Position numbers and translations under genes: made by a program
Shown: positions 9,443-17,794 of the stretch, piece by piece
How the letters are laid out: every line of letters starts with the position of its first letter
Position numbering within the stretch: position 1 is the first letter of the stretch
The notes under the pieces: generated by a model
What the model was told of the DNA's origin: nothing
The model's database searches: none
What the model saw: only the letters and a program-made list of their open reading frames with translations
Assembly: GCF_041438865.1 (NCBI RefSeq)
Contig: NZ_CP109450.1
Coordinates: 4,857,001 to 4,921,000, forward strand
Source of the DNA: Streptomyces sp. NBC_01471
GTDB taxonomy: Bacteria > Actinomycetota > Actinomycetes > Streptomycetales > Streptomycetaceae
Direction: 5' to 3'
DNA length: 64,000 nucleotides

Positions 9443-11962
9443 CTACTCCGTCTTGATCGCCGTCAGCATGTTCAGCCGCGCCGCGCTGCGGGCCGGCCAG
9501 AGGGAGGCCACCACTCCGACGAACGCCGCGAGCACCAGGAAGAGGGCGATCCGGCCCCACGGCATGACCAGGACGTAGTGCGGGATGCTCGACTTGATGG
9601 TCTGGCCGACCGCCCAGGCCAGGAAGGTCCCCAGCGCGACCCCGACCACCGCGCCGAACAGCGAGATCACCACGGCCTCCAGCCGGATCATCCGCTTCAC
9701 CTTGGCCCGGTCCAGGCCGATCGCCCGCAGCATCCCGATCTCCTGCTGACGCTCGAAGACCGACATCGCCAGGGTGTTGATGACGCCGAGCACCGCGATG
9801 ATCAGGGCCATCGCCAGCAGTCCGTACATGATGTTGAGGGTGGTGTTGATCATGCCGCCCATGGCGTTGCGGATGTCCTGCTTGCCCAGGACGGAGATGG
9901 CCGGGTTGCCGCCCATCGCGTCCACCAGGGCCTGATCACCGGTGCCGCCGTGCGTCTTCACGAGGATCTGCTGGATCTCCGGCTTCTCCTCGTGCGCGGT
10001 GAGCACCGACATGGAGGCCAGGACGGGGGAGACGAACTGGTTCTCCTTGAAGACCGCGCCGACCGTCAGCGAGCCCTTCTTGTCGTCGAGGTACTTCGCC
10101 GACACCTTGCTGCCCGGCTTCCAGCCCTTCTTCTCCGCCGTCTTCTGCTCGACGGCGATCCGGCCGTCGGCGAGCGAGTCCAGCGAGCCCGAGACCACGG
10201 GGAGGCTGAGCACCTGCTGGATGTCGCCGGGCTTCACACCGGAGACCGCCTCGTCGCTGCCGTCGATGACGATCTGGCTGCCGGCCTGCGGGGAGACGGC
10301 GGCGACGCCCTTCGCCTTCTCCAGCGCGGTCACCGTGGAGGGGGTGAGCGACATGCCGTTGGCCATCTCGACCATGTAGTCGCCCTTGAAGTTGTCCGTG
10401 GTCACCCGGTCCACCGACTGGCCGACCGTGACACCGATCACCGTGAGCCCGGTGACCAGCGTCAGACCGATCGCGAGGGCGGAGGCGGTGGCCCCGGTGC
10501 GGCGCGGGTTACGGACCGCGTTCTGGCCCGCGAGCTTGCCCGACACCCCGAACACCCGGGTCAGCAGCGGCCGTACGAGCGCGATGACCGGCCGGGAGAG
10601 CAGCGGGATCAGCACGATCACACCGATCAGGGCCAGGAAGGCACCGGCCCCGATCATCATCCGGCCGCCGGAGCCCGCCGACGCACCGGCCAGGATCACG
10701 GCGGCGCCGATCAGGGTGATGACGGCGCCGATCGAGTTCCGTACCACCAGGGACTTCGTCGTGGCGGGCAGATGCGCGCTGCCCATGGCCGCGACCGGCG
10801 GGATCTTCGCCGCCCGGCGGGCGGGCAGCCAGGCCGCGAGCATCGTGATCAGTACGCCGACGAGCAGCGCGGCCAGTGCGGTGCCCGGCGCCACGATCAG
10901 CGGACCGCCGGGCACTTTCGCCCCGAACGAGCCCATCGCGGACCGCAGCCCCACGGCCAGGCCGATGCCGAGCACGAAGCCGACCACGGATGCGACCGCG
11001 CCGACCACCAGCGCCTCGGCGAGCACCGAGCGGGTGACCTGCTTGCGGGACGCGCCGACGGCGCGCAGCAGGGCCAGCTCCTTGGTGCGCTGGGCGACGA
11101 GCATGGTGAAGGTGTTGGAGATCAGGAAGATCCCGACGAAGAGCGCGACCGCGGCGAAGCCCAGGAGCATCTGGCTCAGCCCCGACATCTCCCGCGTGAT
11201 CTGCTTGGCCTGCTCGTCGCCGAGCTGCTTGCCGGTCTTCGCTTCGGCGTTGTCCGGGAGGAGCGGCTTGACCGAGGCGAGGAGCTTGGCCTCCGGCGTG
11301 CCGGGGGAGGCCGCGATGTTGACGTCCTCGTACCAGCCGGGCTGCAGATAGAGCTTCTGCGCGGCCGCGGTGTCGAAGAGGACCAGGCTGCCGCCCGCGC
11401 CGACCGCGCCGTCGTCGGTGGTGAAGATCCCGGAGAGGGTGTAGGTGCGCACCGGCCCGTTCGTCGCGACCCGCACGGTGTCACCGACGTGGTAGCCGCC
11501 CTTGTCCGCGGTGTCCCGGTCCAGCGCGATCTGGCCGCTCCGGGCCGGGCCCGAGCCGTCGGTGAAGGCGTACTGGTCGTCCTTGCCGTGGGCGCCGGGG
11601 GAGAAGTTGCCGCCCTTGTTGGACCAGCCGTTGCCGATCAGCTTGCCCTTCTGGTCGGCGACGCCGGCGAACCCGGAGATGCGCCCGGTGGCCGAGGTGA
11701 CACCGTCCAGGCCCCTGATCCGGTCCAGGGTCTTCGCGCTGACCCCGGGGGCTTCCTTGGGGTGGTCCGAGTCGGAGTACGAGGTGACCGCGACGGCCAC
11801 GTCGGAGTAGTTCTTGGCGGACTGGTTGCGGAAGGCGTGGCCGAGGGTGTCGGTGAAGACCAGGGTGCCGGAGACGAAGGCCACGCCGAGCAGGACGGCG
11901 AGGACGGTCATCAGCAGCCTGGCCTTGTGCGAGAGCACATTGCGCAGGGCGGTACGGAACAT
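9443..11962 (-). CDS. ABC transporter permease of the MacB/FtsX type
   Basis: 839 aa. N-terminal transmembrane helix (LLMTVLAVLLGVAFVSGTLVF) and a large extracytoplasmic MacB-PCD domain (about 40-260), then FtsX helices (about 265-400), a second helix pair near 410-460, a second extracytoplasmic domain (about 520-700) and a second FtsX block with VFERQQEIGMLRAIGLDRA near 740 and the end WPARSAARLNMLTAIKTE. This ten-helix double-FtsX plan is typical of actinobacterial exporters that work with an EmrB-like single ATPase, here the adjacent gene upstream. Such systems extrude peptides, lipids or lipoproteins; no substrate can be assigned. The gap to the ATPase gene is 79 nt and they should form one operon. 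Confidence 0.92.
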   Translation of the reverse strand: MFRTALRNVLSHKARLLMTVLAVLLGVAFVSGTLVFTDTLGHAFRNQSAKNYSDVAVAVTSYSDSDHPKEAPGVSAKTLDRIRGLDGVTSATGRISGFAGVADQKGKLIGNGWSNKGGNFSPGAHGKDDQYAFTDGSGPARSGQIALDRDTADKGGYHVGDTVRVATNGPVRTYTLSGIFTTDDGAVGAGGSLVLFDTAAAQKLYLQPGWYEDVNIAASPGTPEAKLLASVKPLLPDNAEAKTGKQLGDEQAKQITREMSGLSQMLLGFAAVALFVGIFLISNTFTMLVAQRTKELALLRAVGASRKQVTRSVLAEALVVGAVASVVGFVLGIGLAVGLRSAMGSFGAKVPGGPLIVAPGTALAALLVGVLITMLAAWLPARRAAKIPPVAAMGSAHLPATTKSLVVRNSIGAVITLIGAAVILAGASAGSGGRMMIGAGAFLALIGVIVLIPLLSRPVIALVRPLLTRVFGVSGKLAGQNAVRNPRRTGATASALAIGLTLVTGLTVIGVTVGQSVDRVTTDNFKGDYMVEMANGMSLTPSTVTALEKAKGVAAVSPQAGSQIVIDGSDEAVSGVKPGDIQQVLSLPVVSGSLDSLADGRIAVEQKTAEKKGWKPGSKVSAKYLDDKKGSLTVGAVFKENQFVSPVLASMSVLTAHEEKPEIQQILVKTHGGTGDQALVDAMGGNPAISVLGKQDIRNAMGGMINTTLNIMYGLLAMALIIAVLGVINTLAMSVFERQQEIGMLRAIGLDRAKVKRMIRLEAVVISLFGAVVGVALGTFLAWAVGQTIKSSIPHYVLVMPWGRIALFLVLAAFVGVVASLWPARSAARLNMLTAIKTE

Positions 11963-12041
11963 GGTGGGTGTCAGTCCTGAGGTGAGGAGCAGGCGGGACG
12001 GGCGGAGTCGCTGGTACGGGGCGGGGGCCGGCCGGTGAGGG

Positions 12042-12812
12042 TCAGCTGGTCCGGCCCCGGGCGTCGAACTCCTTCATCCGGTCCAGTACGGCGTCGGCGC
12101 CGGGCGACAGCATCTCGTCGACGATCCGGCCGTCGGCGAGGAAGATGACCCGGTCCGCGTAGGCGGCGGCCATCGCGTCATGGGTCACCATGACGACGGT
12201 CTGGCCCAGCTCCCGTACGGAGTTGCGCAGGAAGCCGAGCACCTCGGCGCCCGAGCGCGAGTCCAGGTTCCCGGTCGGCTCGTCGCCGAAGATGATCTCG
12301 GGCCGCGAGGCCAGCGCACGGGCCACGGCGACGCGCTGCTGCTGGCCGCCGGAGAGCTGGGTGGGCCGGTGGCTGAGCCGGTCCTTGAGCCCCACCATCT
12401 CGATGACGTTCGCCAGCCACGCCTGGTCGGGCTTGCGGCCCGCGATGTCCATCGGCAGCGTGATGTTCTCGGCCGCGGTCAGCGTGGGCAGCAGGTTGAA
12501 GGCCTGGAAGATGAAGCCGATCTTGTCCCGGCGCAACTGCGTGAGCTGCTTGTCCTTGAGGGTGCTCAGCTCGGTCTCACCGATGCGCGCGGACCCCGAC
12601 GTGAAGGTGTCGAGACCCGCGACGCAGTGCATCAGCGTCGACTTCCCGGAACCGGACGGGCCCATGATCGCGGTGAACTCGCCCTGCCGGAAGGCCACGG
12701 AGACGCCGTCCAGGGCGACCACCTGGGTCTCCCCCTGGCCGTACACCTTGGAGAGGTCGGTGGCGCGGGCAGCCACCGCGGTGGCGCGGCGGGCGGTGGT
12801 GGTCGAGGTCAC
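12042..12812 (-). CDS. ABC transporter ATP-binding protein, MacB/LolD type
   Basis: 256 aa. GTG 12812 is preceded by AGGAG at 6 nt; longer in-frame extensions are low-complexity and lack a site. Walker A GPSGSGKST (about 50), Q-loop FIFQAFNLLPTLTA, signature LSGGQQQRVAVARAL, Walker B IIFGDEPTGNLDS and switch His in VMVTHD are all intact. The EPTGNLDS form is characteristic of the LolD/MacB/FtsE class that partners FtsX-type permeases, matching the downstream permease gene. It powers export from the cytoplasmic face. Confidence 0.95.
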   Translation of the reverse strand: MTSTTTARRATAVAARATDLSKVYGQGETQVVALDGVSVAFRQGEFTAIMGPSGSGKSTLMHCVAGLDTFTSGSARIGETELSTLKDKQLTQLRRDKIGFIFQAFNLLPTLTAAENITLPMDIAGRKPDQAWLANVIEMVGLKDRLSHRPTQLSGGQQQRVAVARALASRPEIIFGDEPTGNLDSRSGAEVLGFLRNSVRELGQTVVMVTHDAMAAAYADRVIFLADGRIVDEMLSPGADAVLDRMKEFDARGRTS

Positions 12813-13211
12813 GTGGGGCTCCTGTTCGGAACGGGATGCGGGGACCTCTTCATCCTGTCGGCCGCCCGGCGCCGGATCGTCCCTCCGCATGCCCGTTCCT
12901 CCGGCCGCCTTGAGAGTGACCGGGAGGGCGCCGCCTCCTCCTCCGGTATGACACCGCCCCCGAGACCCGTCCCCCTCAGGTGCCCCGGCCCGGCGGCGGG
13001 CCGTGACGGAGGGCCGCGACAGGCGACTTTCCGTCAATCCCGTACCCCCCGGTACGGGGCCGCCACCACGTGCGGCATGTGCCGATGGCGCATCCACTGG
13101 CTGACGCACCTTCAGGCATCAATAAAATAAGACAACATCGGGTTAAGGGTCCCCTGCCCGGGCGGCCCGTCCGGATAGTCTCTGAATCGCGAATGCGGTG
13201 CCGCGCGTCGT
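12813..13211. promoter_or_regulatory. Region between the ABC operon and bldA
   Basis: About 400 nt with promoters firing in both directions. No gene is supported. A local AT-rich patch (ATAAAATAA, 13122-13130) stands out. TAGTCT at 13176-13181 is a good -10 candidate for bldA, about 30 nt before the mature tRNA 5' end; the matching -35 is weak. Confidence 0.5.
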
Positions 13212-13294
13212 GCCCGGATGGTGGAATGCAGACACGGCGAGCTTAAACCTCGCTGCCCCTCGGGGGCGTACCGGTTCAAGTCCGGTTCCGGGCA
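13212..13294 (+). tRNA. bldA: tRNA-Leu, anticodon UAA (bldA), reads the rare UUA codon
   Basis: Class II tRNA that folds fully: acceptor GCCCGGA (13212-13218) with TCCGGGC (13287-13293), anticodon stem GCGAG (13237-13241) with CTCGC (13249-13253), loop CTTAAAC with anticodon TAA at 13244-13246, a long variable arm (GC-rich hairpin) as required for tRNA-Leu, and T-arm ACCGG-TTCAAGT-CCGGT (13270-13286). Discriminator A at 13294; CCA is not encoded. In Streptomyces this is bldA: the only tRNA for UUA, a codon nearly confined to developmental and secondary-metabolism genes, so the abundance of the mature tRNA gates aerial growth and antibiotic production. TTA codons in this window occur in two genes (codon 72 at 18812-18814 and codon 143 at 36233-36235). 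Confidence 0.97.
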
Positions 13295-13423
13295 CCTCCG
13301 CCAGGCGCCGGGCGCGGCCGGTGCCGGGATCGCGGAAAGATCCTTCCCAGGCAGTACACCCTTCTCTTTGCTGTCCCATTACTCTGGTCACGAGGCCACG
13401 CACCGTGGCCACTGAGGAGTGAG

Positions 13424-14323
13424 ATGAGGAGCAGCAACCCGGTCTTCTCGCGACGGGGCTTCAGCCGCGACAACGGCTACGCGGGATTCAACGCGGCGCC
13501 GCAGGCCGGGGGCCCAGCGGCAGGGGCCAACCCGTACGCGCAGGACCCGTCCGGCCAGAACCCCTACGCCGCCGGCCCCCACGCGCCCGGCCCGTACGCG
13601 ACGAATCCGTACGTGACGGACCCCTACGGCCCGCAGGCGCCCGCCCGCGCCGGCGCCATGACGATGGACGACGTCGTCTCGCGCACGGCCCTCACGCTCG
13701 GCACGGCCGCCGTCGGCGCCGCTCTGGCCTGGGTGCTGCTGCCGATCTCCTCGACCAGCTACGGACTGGCCGTCGGCTCCGCGCTGGTGGCCTTCGTGCT
13801 GGCGATGGTGCAGTCCTTCAAGCGCACACCGGCACCCGCGCTGATCCTCGGTTACGCGTTCTTCGAGGGCATCTTCCTCGGCGTCCTCAGCGAGATGTAC
13901 AACAGCCAGTGGTCGGGCGCGCCCTTCCAGGCGGTGCTGGGCACGATGGCGGTGTCGGCCGCGAGCCTGCTGGCGTACAAGCAGCGCTGGATCCGGGTCA
14001 CCGCGCGGTACGTCCGCATCGGCATGACGATCGCCATGGCGTTCCTCATGGTGATGGTGGTCAATCTGCTGCTGGTCGTCTTCGGCATCGCCGGCGACGG
14101 CGGGCTGCGCGACTTCGGCCCGCTCGGCGCGCTCGTCGGGGTGCTGGCGATCCTGATCGGCTGCTTCTTCCTGACGCTGGACTTCAAGCAGATCGAGGAC
14201 GGCATCGCCTACGGCGCCCCGCGCCAGGAGTCGTGGCTCGCGGCGTTCGGCCTGACCACGTCGCTCGTCTGGATCTACCTGGAGATGCTGCGGCTGGTCG
14301 CGATCTTCAGCGGCAACGACTAG
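13424..14323 (+). CDS. Bax inhibitor-1/YccA-family membrane protein
   Basis: 299 aa. ATG 13424 follows GAGGAGTGAG. The first about 75 residues are a soluble Pro/Tyr/Asn/Gly-rich tail with repeated NPYA- and DPYG-like units (YAQDPSGQNPYAAGPHAPGP). Seven hydrophobic helices follow from about 85 to 290, with the family motif FFEGIFLGVLSEMY near 152 and LDFKQIEDGIAYGAP near 246, the latter holding the acidic residues of the TMBIM pore region. Bacterial members are pH-sensitive calcium-leak channels or quality-control partners of FtsH; function in Streptomyces is not known. A terminator follows. Confidence 0.9.
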   Translation: MRSSNPVFSRRGFSRDNGYAGFNAAPQAGGPAAGANPYAQDPSGQNPYAAGPHAPGPYATNPYVTDPYGPQAPARAGAMTMDDVVSRTALTLGTAAVGAALAWVLLPISSTSYGLAVGSALVAFVLAMVQSFKRTPAPALILGYAFFEGIFLGVLSEMYNSQWSGAPFQAVLGTMAVSAASLLAYKQRWIRVTARYVRIGMTIAMAFLMVMVVNLLLVVFGIAGDGGLRDFGPLGALVGVLAILIGCFFLTLDFKQIEDGIAYGAPRQESWLAAFGLTTSLVWIYLEMLRLVAIFSGND

Positions 14324-14363
14324 TGCTGCGGCTGATGGCCCGGGGGCCGTCAGCGAGTCGGCG

Positions 14364-14398
14364 AGGGGCCCGTCCGGAGGTGTTCCGGGCGGGCCCCT
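14364..14398. terminator. Terminator between the YccA-like gene and the DUF4287 gene
   Basis: AGGGGCCCG (14364-14372) pairs with CGGGCCCCT (14390-14398), with an inner CCGGA/TCCGG stem. It serves converging genes. Confidence 0.8.
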
Positions 14399-14417
14399 TC
14401 GCGTTCCCGGGAGGTGC

Positions 14418-14648
14418 CTAGAGCAGCCGCCGCGCGGCTCGTCTCAGGTCGTACTCGTGGATGATCGCCTTGGCGTGACCGTAGGCGAGCCGGTGTTCGG
14501 TCCTGAGCCAGCTGACCTTCTCGTCGAAGCGGACGAGGGTGGGGCCTTCGTCGACGGCGCGGAGCCAGTCGGACACTTCACGGCCCGTGCACTCGGGGAT
14601 GCGGGAGAGCAGGTTGCGGTGGGTCTCTTCGGAGAAGACTTGGGACAT
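14418..14648 (-). CDS. Small DUF4287-type protein
   Basis: 76 aa. ATG 14648 has GGAGG 6 nt before; an ATG six codons upstream has none. The sequence fits the DUF4287 family: TGREVSDWLRAVDEG, then VSWLRTEHRLAYGHAKAIIHEYD, a short helical domain seen alone or fused to DNA-interacting proteins, with no proven activity. Predicted cytoplasmic. It lies alone between two terminator-bounded units, so probably monocistronic. Its promoter should be shared or back-to-back with the following + strand gene (start 14760). Confidence 0.8.
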   Translation of the reverse strand: MSQVFSEETHRNLLSRIPECTGREVSDWLRAVDEGPTLVRFDEKVSWLRTEHRLAYGHAKAIIHEYDLRRAARRLL

Positions 14649-14759
14649 CGGCGCCTCCGGAGGCATTGCGCTGAGTCGGTGTTGCTGTTGCCTTCACTGC
14701 ACCGTGCCTCAGCGTCGGCCCGTTGGCAACAGTCCGGGACGGGCGCGTAGGGTCGCGGC

Positions 14760-15077
14760 GTGCTCGATACGACGCCTCTCACCGCCGCAGCGGACCGCTT
14801 CGCCGACCGGCTGCGCTCCGCCCCGCAGAGCCGGCTCCAGCGCGGCGCGGCCGCCGCCGGGCTGACGCTGGCCAGGGAACTGTCGTCGTGGGCCCAGCGC
14901 CTGGAGTCCCCGGACGCCGCCGGGCGGATCATGCCGGACGCCGGGATGTTCGCCGTCGCCGACCAACTCGCCGTCGCGGCGCACGATCTGGCCGAGGAAC
15001 TGCGAACGGCCCCGTCCGCGGATCTGGACGAGGCCGTGAAGTCGGTGGAGGCGGCCGAGGCCGGATCGGGGCTGTGA
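14760..15077 (+). CDS. Conserved hypothetical small helical protein
   Basis: 105 aa from GTG 14760. I do not recognise a named family. It is Ala/Leu/Arg-rich and predicted all-alpha without signal or membrane segments; codon third positions are almost all G or C, which supports coding. Its start is divergent from the DUF4287 gene. There is no clear Shine-Dalgarno; CGTAGGGTCGCGGC precedes the GTG, and TAGGGT about 7 nt upstream could be a -10 box of a leaderless transcript. Function unknown. Confidence 0.65.
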   Translation: MLDTTPLTAAADRFADRLRSAPQSRLQRGAAAAGLTLARELSSWAQRLESPDAAGRIMPDAGMFAVADQLAVAAHDLAEELRTAPSADLDEAVKSVEAAEAGSGL

Positions 15078-15147
15078 GGGGCCGCTGACCGGCGCCCATC
15101 GGTGCTGTGAACGGCACCGACCGGCGGTGTGCGGGACGTGAGGGGCG

Positions 15148-15999
15148 CTACAGCGACGCTATGACGCGGTCCGCGAGGATGTAGACGTTCTCCTCGCCGC
15201 AGGTGAAGGTCAGCGCGTACGCACCGGAGATGCCGGAACCGCCCAGCAGGACCGGGTTGTCGCCCGCACGCAGGGCTTCGGAGAGCCGCTCGGCGGTCTC
15301 CCGGTGACCCGGCGTCATACAGAGCGTGGTGCCGTCCGTGAAGACGTACACATCGAGCGTCCCGAGCGGACCCGGGCGGACGTCGGTGAGCGCGGTGCGG
15401 GTCTCGGCGAGCGCTTCGAGGCGGGTCACCATGCGCTCGTGCTCGGTCCCCACGGGGGTCTGCACGGGGACGAAGTCGGGGTGCGAGGGGTGCCTGCGGC
15501 GGGCCGCGGCCAGTTCGGCGCTGTCAGCCGGGTACTCGTCCGGGCCCGGCTCGTCGTCCGCGTCGAGGCCCGGCTCCACGGCCGGTTCCAGTTCCGCGCC
15601 GAAGCCGGTCTCGAAGGCCGGGTCGACGCCGGTGAAGTCGGTCTGGCGCGGCAGGAAGAACGCGGCGTCCTCGCCGAGTCCGGCCAGGCCGCCCAGCAGG
15701 GACGGTGCGTCCGCCGCGTCACGGGACTCCTGCGCGGCCCAGAAGGCACGCGCCTCGGCCAGCTCGCGTTCGCGCTCCTCGGCCAGTGCTTCCGCGACGG
15801 CCGCCCGTATCTCGGCCGCCGGGGTCTCGCGCGCGGCCGGTACGGTCGCGCCCCGCTCGCTGCCGCCGGGCGGGCCGGCGAGATCGTCGCGCAGAGCGGC
15901 GATCTGGCGGCGCAGGCCGTGTGCGGCATGCAGGGACGCAGCGCCGACGGCCGTGGCGGTGGCCGTCGTCAGCAGCAGGGCAATCGACAAAGTGCTCAC
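15148..15999 (-). CDS. Hypothetical membrane-anchored protein
   Basis: 283 aa from GTG 15999 with GGAG 7 nt before. A single N-terminal hydrophobic helix (TLSIALLLTTATATAVGAA) is followed by a charged coiled-coil-like stretch (about 28-95: IRAAVAEALAEERERELAEARAF), an acidic region (about 115-160, DADDEPGPDEYPADSAEL) and a compact C-terminal domain (about 180-283) with TLDVYVFTDGTTLCMTPG and NVYILADRVIASL. I do not recognise the family; it resembles Streptomyces-restricted proteins. It is on its own strand segment with no operon partner within 400 nt downstream. Confidence 0.75.
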   Translation of the reverse strand: MSTLSIALLLTTATATAVGAASLHAAHGLRRQIAALRDDLAGPPGGSERGATVPAARETPAAEIRAAVAEALAEERERELAEARAFWAAQESRDAADAPSLLGGLAGLGEDAAFFLPRQTDFTGVDPAFETGFGAELEPAVEPGLDADDEPGPDEYPADSAELAAARRRHPSHPDFVPVQTPVGTEHERMVTRLEALAETRTALTDVRPGPLGTLDVYVFTDGTTLCMTPGHRETAERLSEALRAGDNPVLLGGSGISGAYALTFTCGEENVYILADRVIASL

Positions 16000-16271
16000 T
16001 GACTTACTCCCGGATTCAATCGTTCCCCGACTTCCTACATCAGCTTGTCGTGAGAGTGCGTCCGTCGGCAGTGCATTACGTCATGAATTGGACAGGTCTT
16101 TGGGCCCTGGTTTTCCTTCTGCTGCCGCCGTGACCTGCGGGAATGAAGTGGCCTCGGGAGATAGGTCACATCCTGGGGGAGATTCGGTCACGACTGGGTG
16201 GCGAGAGGCTTGAGCAGAGGGGAGTTGTGACAGTGGCGTCATCAAACATGCCTCTGGGTAGCGGAGTTGAG

Positions 16272-16308
16272 AGCGCCCCGACCCTCCGGTGGGAGGGATC
16301 GGGGCGCT
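16272..16308. terminator. Strong hairpin, likely terminator of the thiolase transcript
   Basis: AGCGCCCCGA (16272-16281) pairs with TCGGGGCGCT (16299-16308) and CCCTCC with GGAGGG inside, with a GGTG loop and one bulged A. No + strand gene precedes it; the nearest user is the leftward thiolase gene ending at 16423, about 115 nt away. Confidence 0.7.
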
Positions 16309-16347
16309 GTGTTCGACGCGGTGTCATCGGTTGGACGCTCTGCGTGC

Positions 16348-16420
16348 GGATCTGTGCTGGAGCTGTGTGGCTGGGGGCTGTGGGGCTGTGGAGCTGTGGA
16401 GCCGGGGGGGGGGCCGGCGG
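16348..16420. repeat. GCTGTG/GGCTGTGG low-complexity tract with a run of ten G
   Basis: Repeated GAGCTGTG and GGGGCTGTG units end in an uninterrupted G10 run (16404-16413) directly after the thiolase stop codon. Such a tract is slippage-prone and may form quadruplex structure. Confidence 0.75.
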
Positions 16421-16422
16421 GA

Positions 16423-17643
16423 TCAGCTGAGGCGCTCGATGACCATGGCCATGCCCTGGCCGCCGCCCACGCACATCGTCTCCAGGCCGAACTGCTTGTC
16501 GTGGAACTGAAGGCTGTTGATCAGCGTGCCGGTGATGCGCGCGCCCGTCATGCCGAAGGGGTGGCCGACCGCGATGGCGCCGCCGTTCACGTTCACCTTG
16601 TCCAGGTCGAGGCCCAGGTCCCGGTAGGACGGGATGACCTGGGCGGCGAACGCCTCGTTCAGCTCGGCCAGGTCGATGTCGCCGATCGTCAGGCCCGCCC
16701 GCTTCAGTGCCTGCTTGGACGCCTCGACGGGGCCGTACCCCATGATCTCGGGGGAGAGGCCGGTGACGCCGGTCGAGACGATCCGGGCCAGCGGGGTCAG
16801 GCCCAGCTCGCGCGCCTTGGTGTCACTCATGATCACCAGGGCCGCCGCGCCGTCGTTGAGCGGGCAGCAGTTGCCCGCGGTGATGCGGCCGTCGGGGCGG
16901 AAGACCGGCTTCAGGCCCTGTACGCCTTCGAGGGTCACACCGGCCCGCGGGCCGTCGTCCGCGGAGACGACCGTGCCGTTGGGGAGCGTGACCGGGGTGA
17001 TCTCGCGGGCCCAGAAGCCGTTCTTGATCGCTGCTTCGGCGAGGTTCTGCGACCGCACGCCGAACTCGTCCATGTCCTGCCGGGTGATGCCCTTGATCCC
17101 GGCCAGGTTCTCGGCGGTCTGGCCCATCGCGATGTACGCGTCCGGGACGAGGCCGTCCTCGCGGGGGTCGTGCCAGGAGGCGCCCTCGCTCTTGGCCACG
17201 GCCTCGGTGCGCGCCTCGGCCTCGGCGAAGAGCGGGTTGTGCGTGTCGGGCAGGCTGTCGGAGTTGCCCTTCACGAACCGCGACACCATCTCGACACCGG
17301 CCGAGATGAAGACGTCGCCCTCGCCCGCCTTGATGGCGTGCAGCGCCATCCGCGAGGTCTGGAGGGACGACGAGCAGTAGCGGGTGACCGTACAGCCGGG
17401 GAGGTGGTCCATCCCCATGGCGACGCTGACGATGCGGCCCAGGTTGTTGCCCTGCTCGCCGCCCGGCAGCCCGCAGCCCAGCATCAGGTCGTCGATGTCG
17501 CGGGGATCCAGCTCGGGCACCTTGGCGAGGGCGGCCTGGATGATGGTGGCGGTGAGGTCGTCCGCCCGCAGGTCCTTCAGCGAACCCTTGAAGGCGCGGC
17601 CGATGGGGGAGCGGGCGGTTGAGACGATCACGGCTTCGGGCAT
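16423..17643 (-). CDS. Acetyl-CoA C-acetyltransferase (thiolase)
   Basis: 406 aa. ATG 17643 (start [20 protein letters not shown]) is favoured over the adjacent GTG because GGAG is then 5 nt away. Nucleophilic Cys is in [16 protein letters not shown] (about 89), catalytic His in [19 protein letters not shown], and the second Cys in [14 protein letters not shown] at the end; NEAFAAQ is the third signature. Thiolases condense two acetyl-CoA or cleave 3-ketoacyl-CoA in beta-oxidation. It is monocistronic here, so biosynthetic or degradative direction cannot be decided; the acyl-CoA dehydrogenase at 60 kb is not linked to it. Confidence 0.95.
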   Translation of the reverse strand: MPEAVIVSTARSPIGRAFKGSLKDLRADDLTATIIQAALAKVPELDPRDIDDLMLGCGLPGGEQGNNLGRIVSVAMGMDHLPGCTVTRYCSSSLQTSRMALHAIKAGEGDVFISAGVEMVSRFVKGNSDSLPDTHNPLFAEAEARTEAVAKSEGASWHDPREDGLVPDAYIAMGQTAENLAGIKGITRQDMDEFGVRSQNLAEAAIKNGFWAREITPVTLPNGTVVSADDGPRAGVTLEGVQGLKPVFRPDGRITAGNCCPLNDGAAALVIMSDTKARELGLTPLARIVSTGVTGLSPEIMGYGPVEASKQALKRAGLTIGDIDLAELNEAFAAQVIPSYRDLGLDLDKVNVNGGAIAVGHPFGMTGARITGTLINSLQFHDKQFGLETMCVGGGQGMAMVIERLS

Positions 17644-17794
17644 CACGGCTCCATGGGGCTGAGACGGGGCTGGGCGGCAGGGCTGGTCGGGCGGCGGTGC
17701 TGGTTGGCGGCAGGGCTGATTGGAAGTTACCCGTACGTACCGCCGAGGTCACCGGGGGCGGTGTGTGATGCGGGACTCTTTTCTAAGCGACCGC

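Larger units (their letters stand above)
16000..16422. other. Non-coding gap with an orphan hairpin and a GC/GT-rich low-complexity tract
   Basis: No gene supported on either strand in this 423-nt gap. It must contain the promoter of the leftward hypothetical gene near 16000-16060. The hairpin at 16272-16308 and the low-complexity tract at 16348-16420 are listed separately. Confidence 0.6.
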
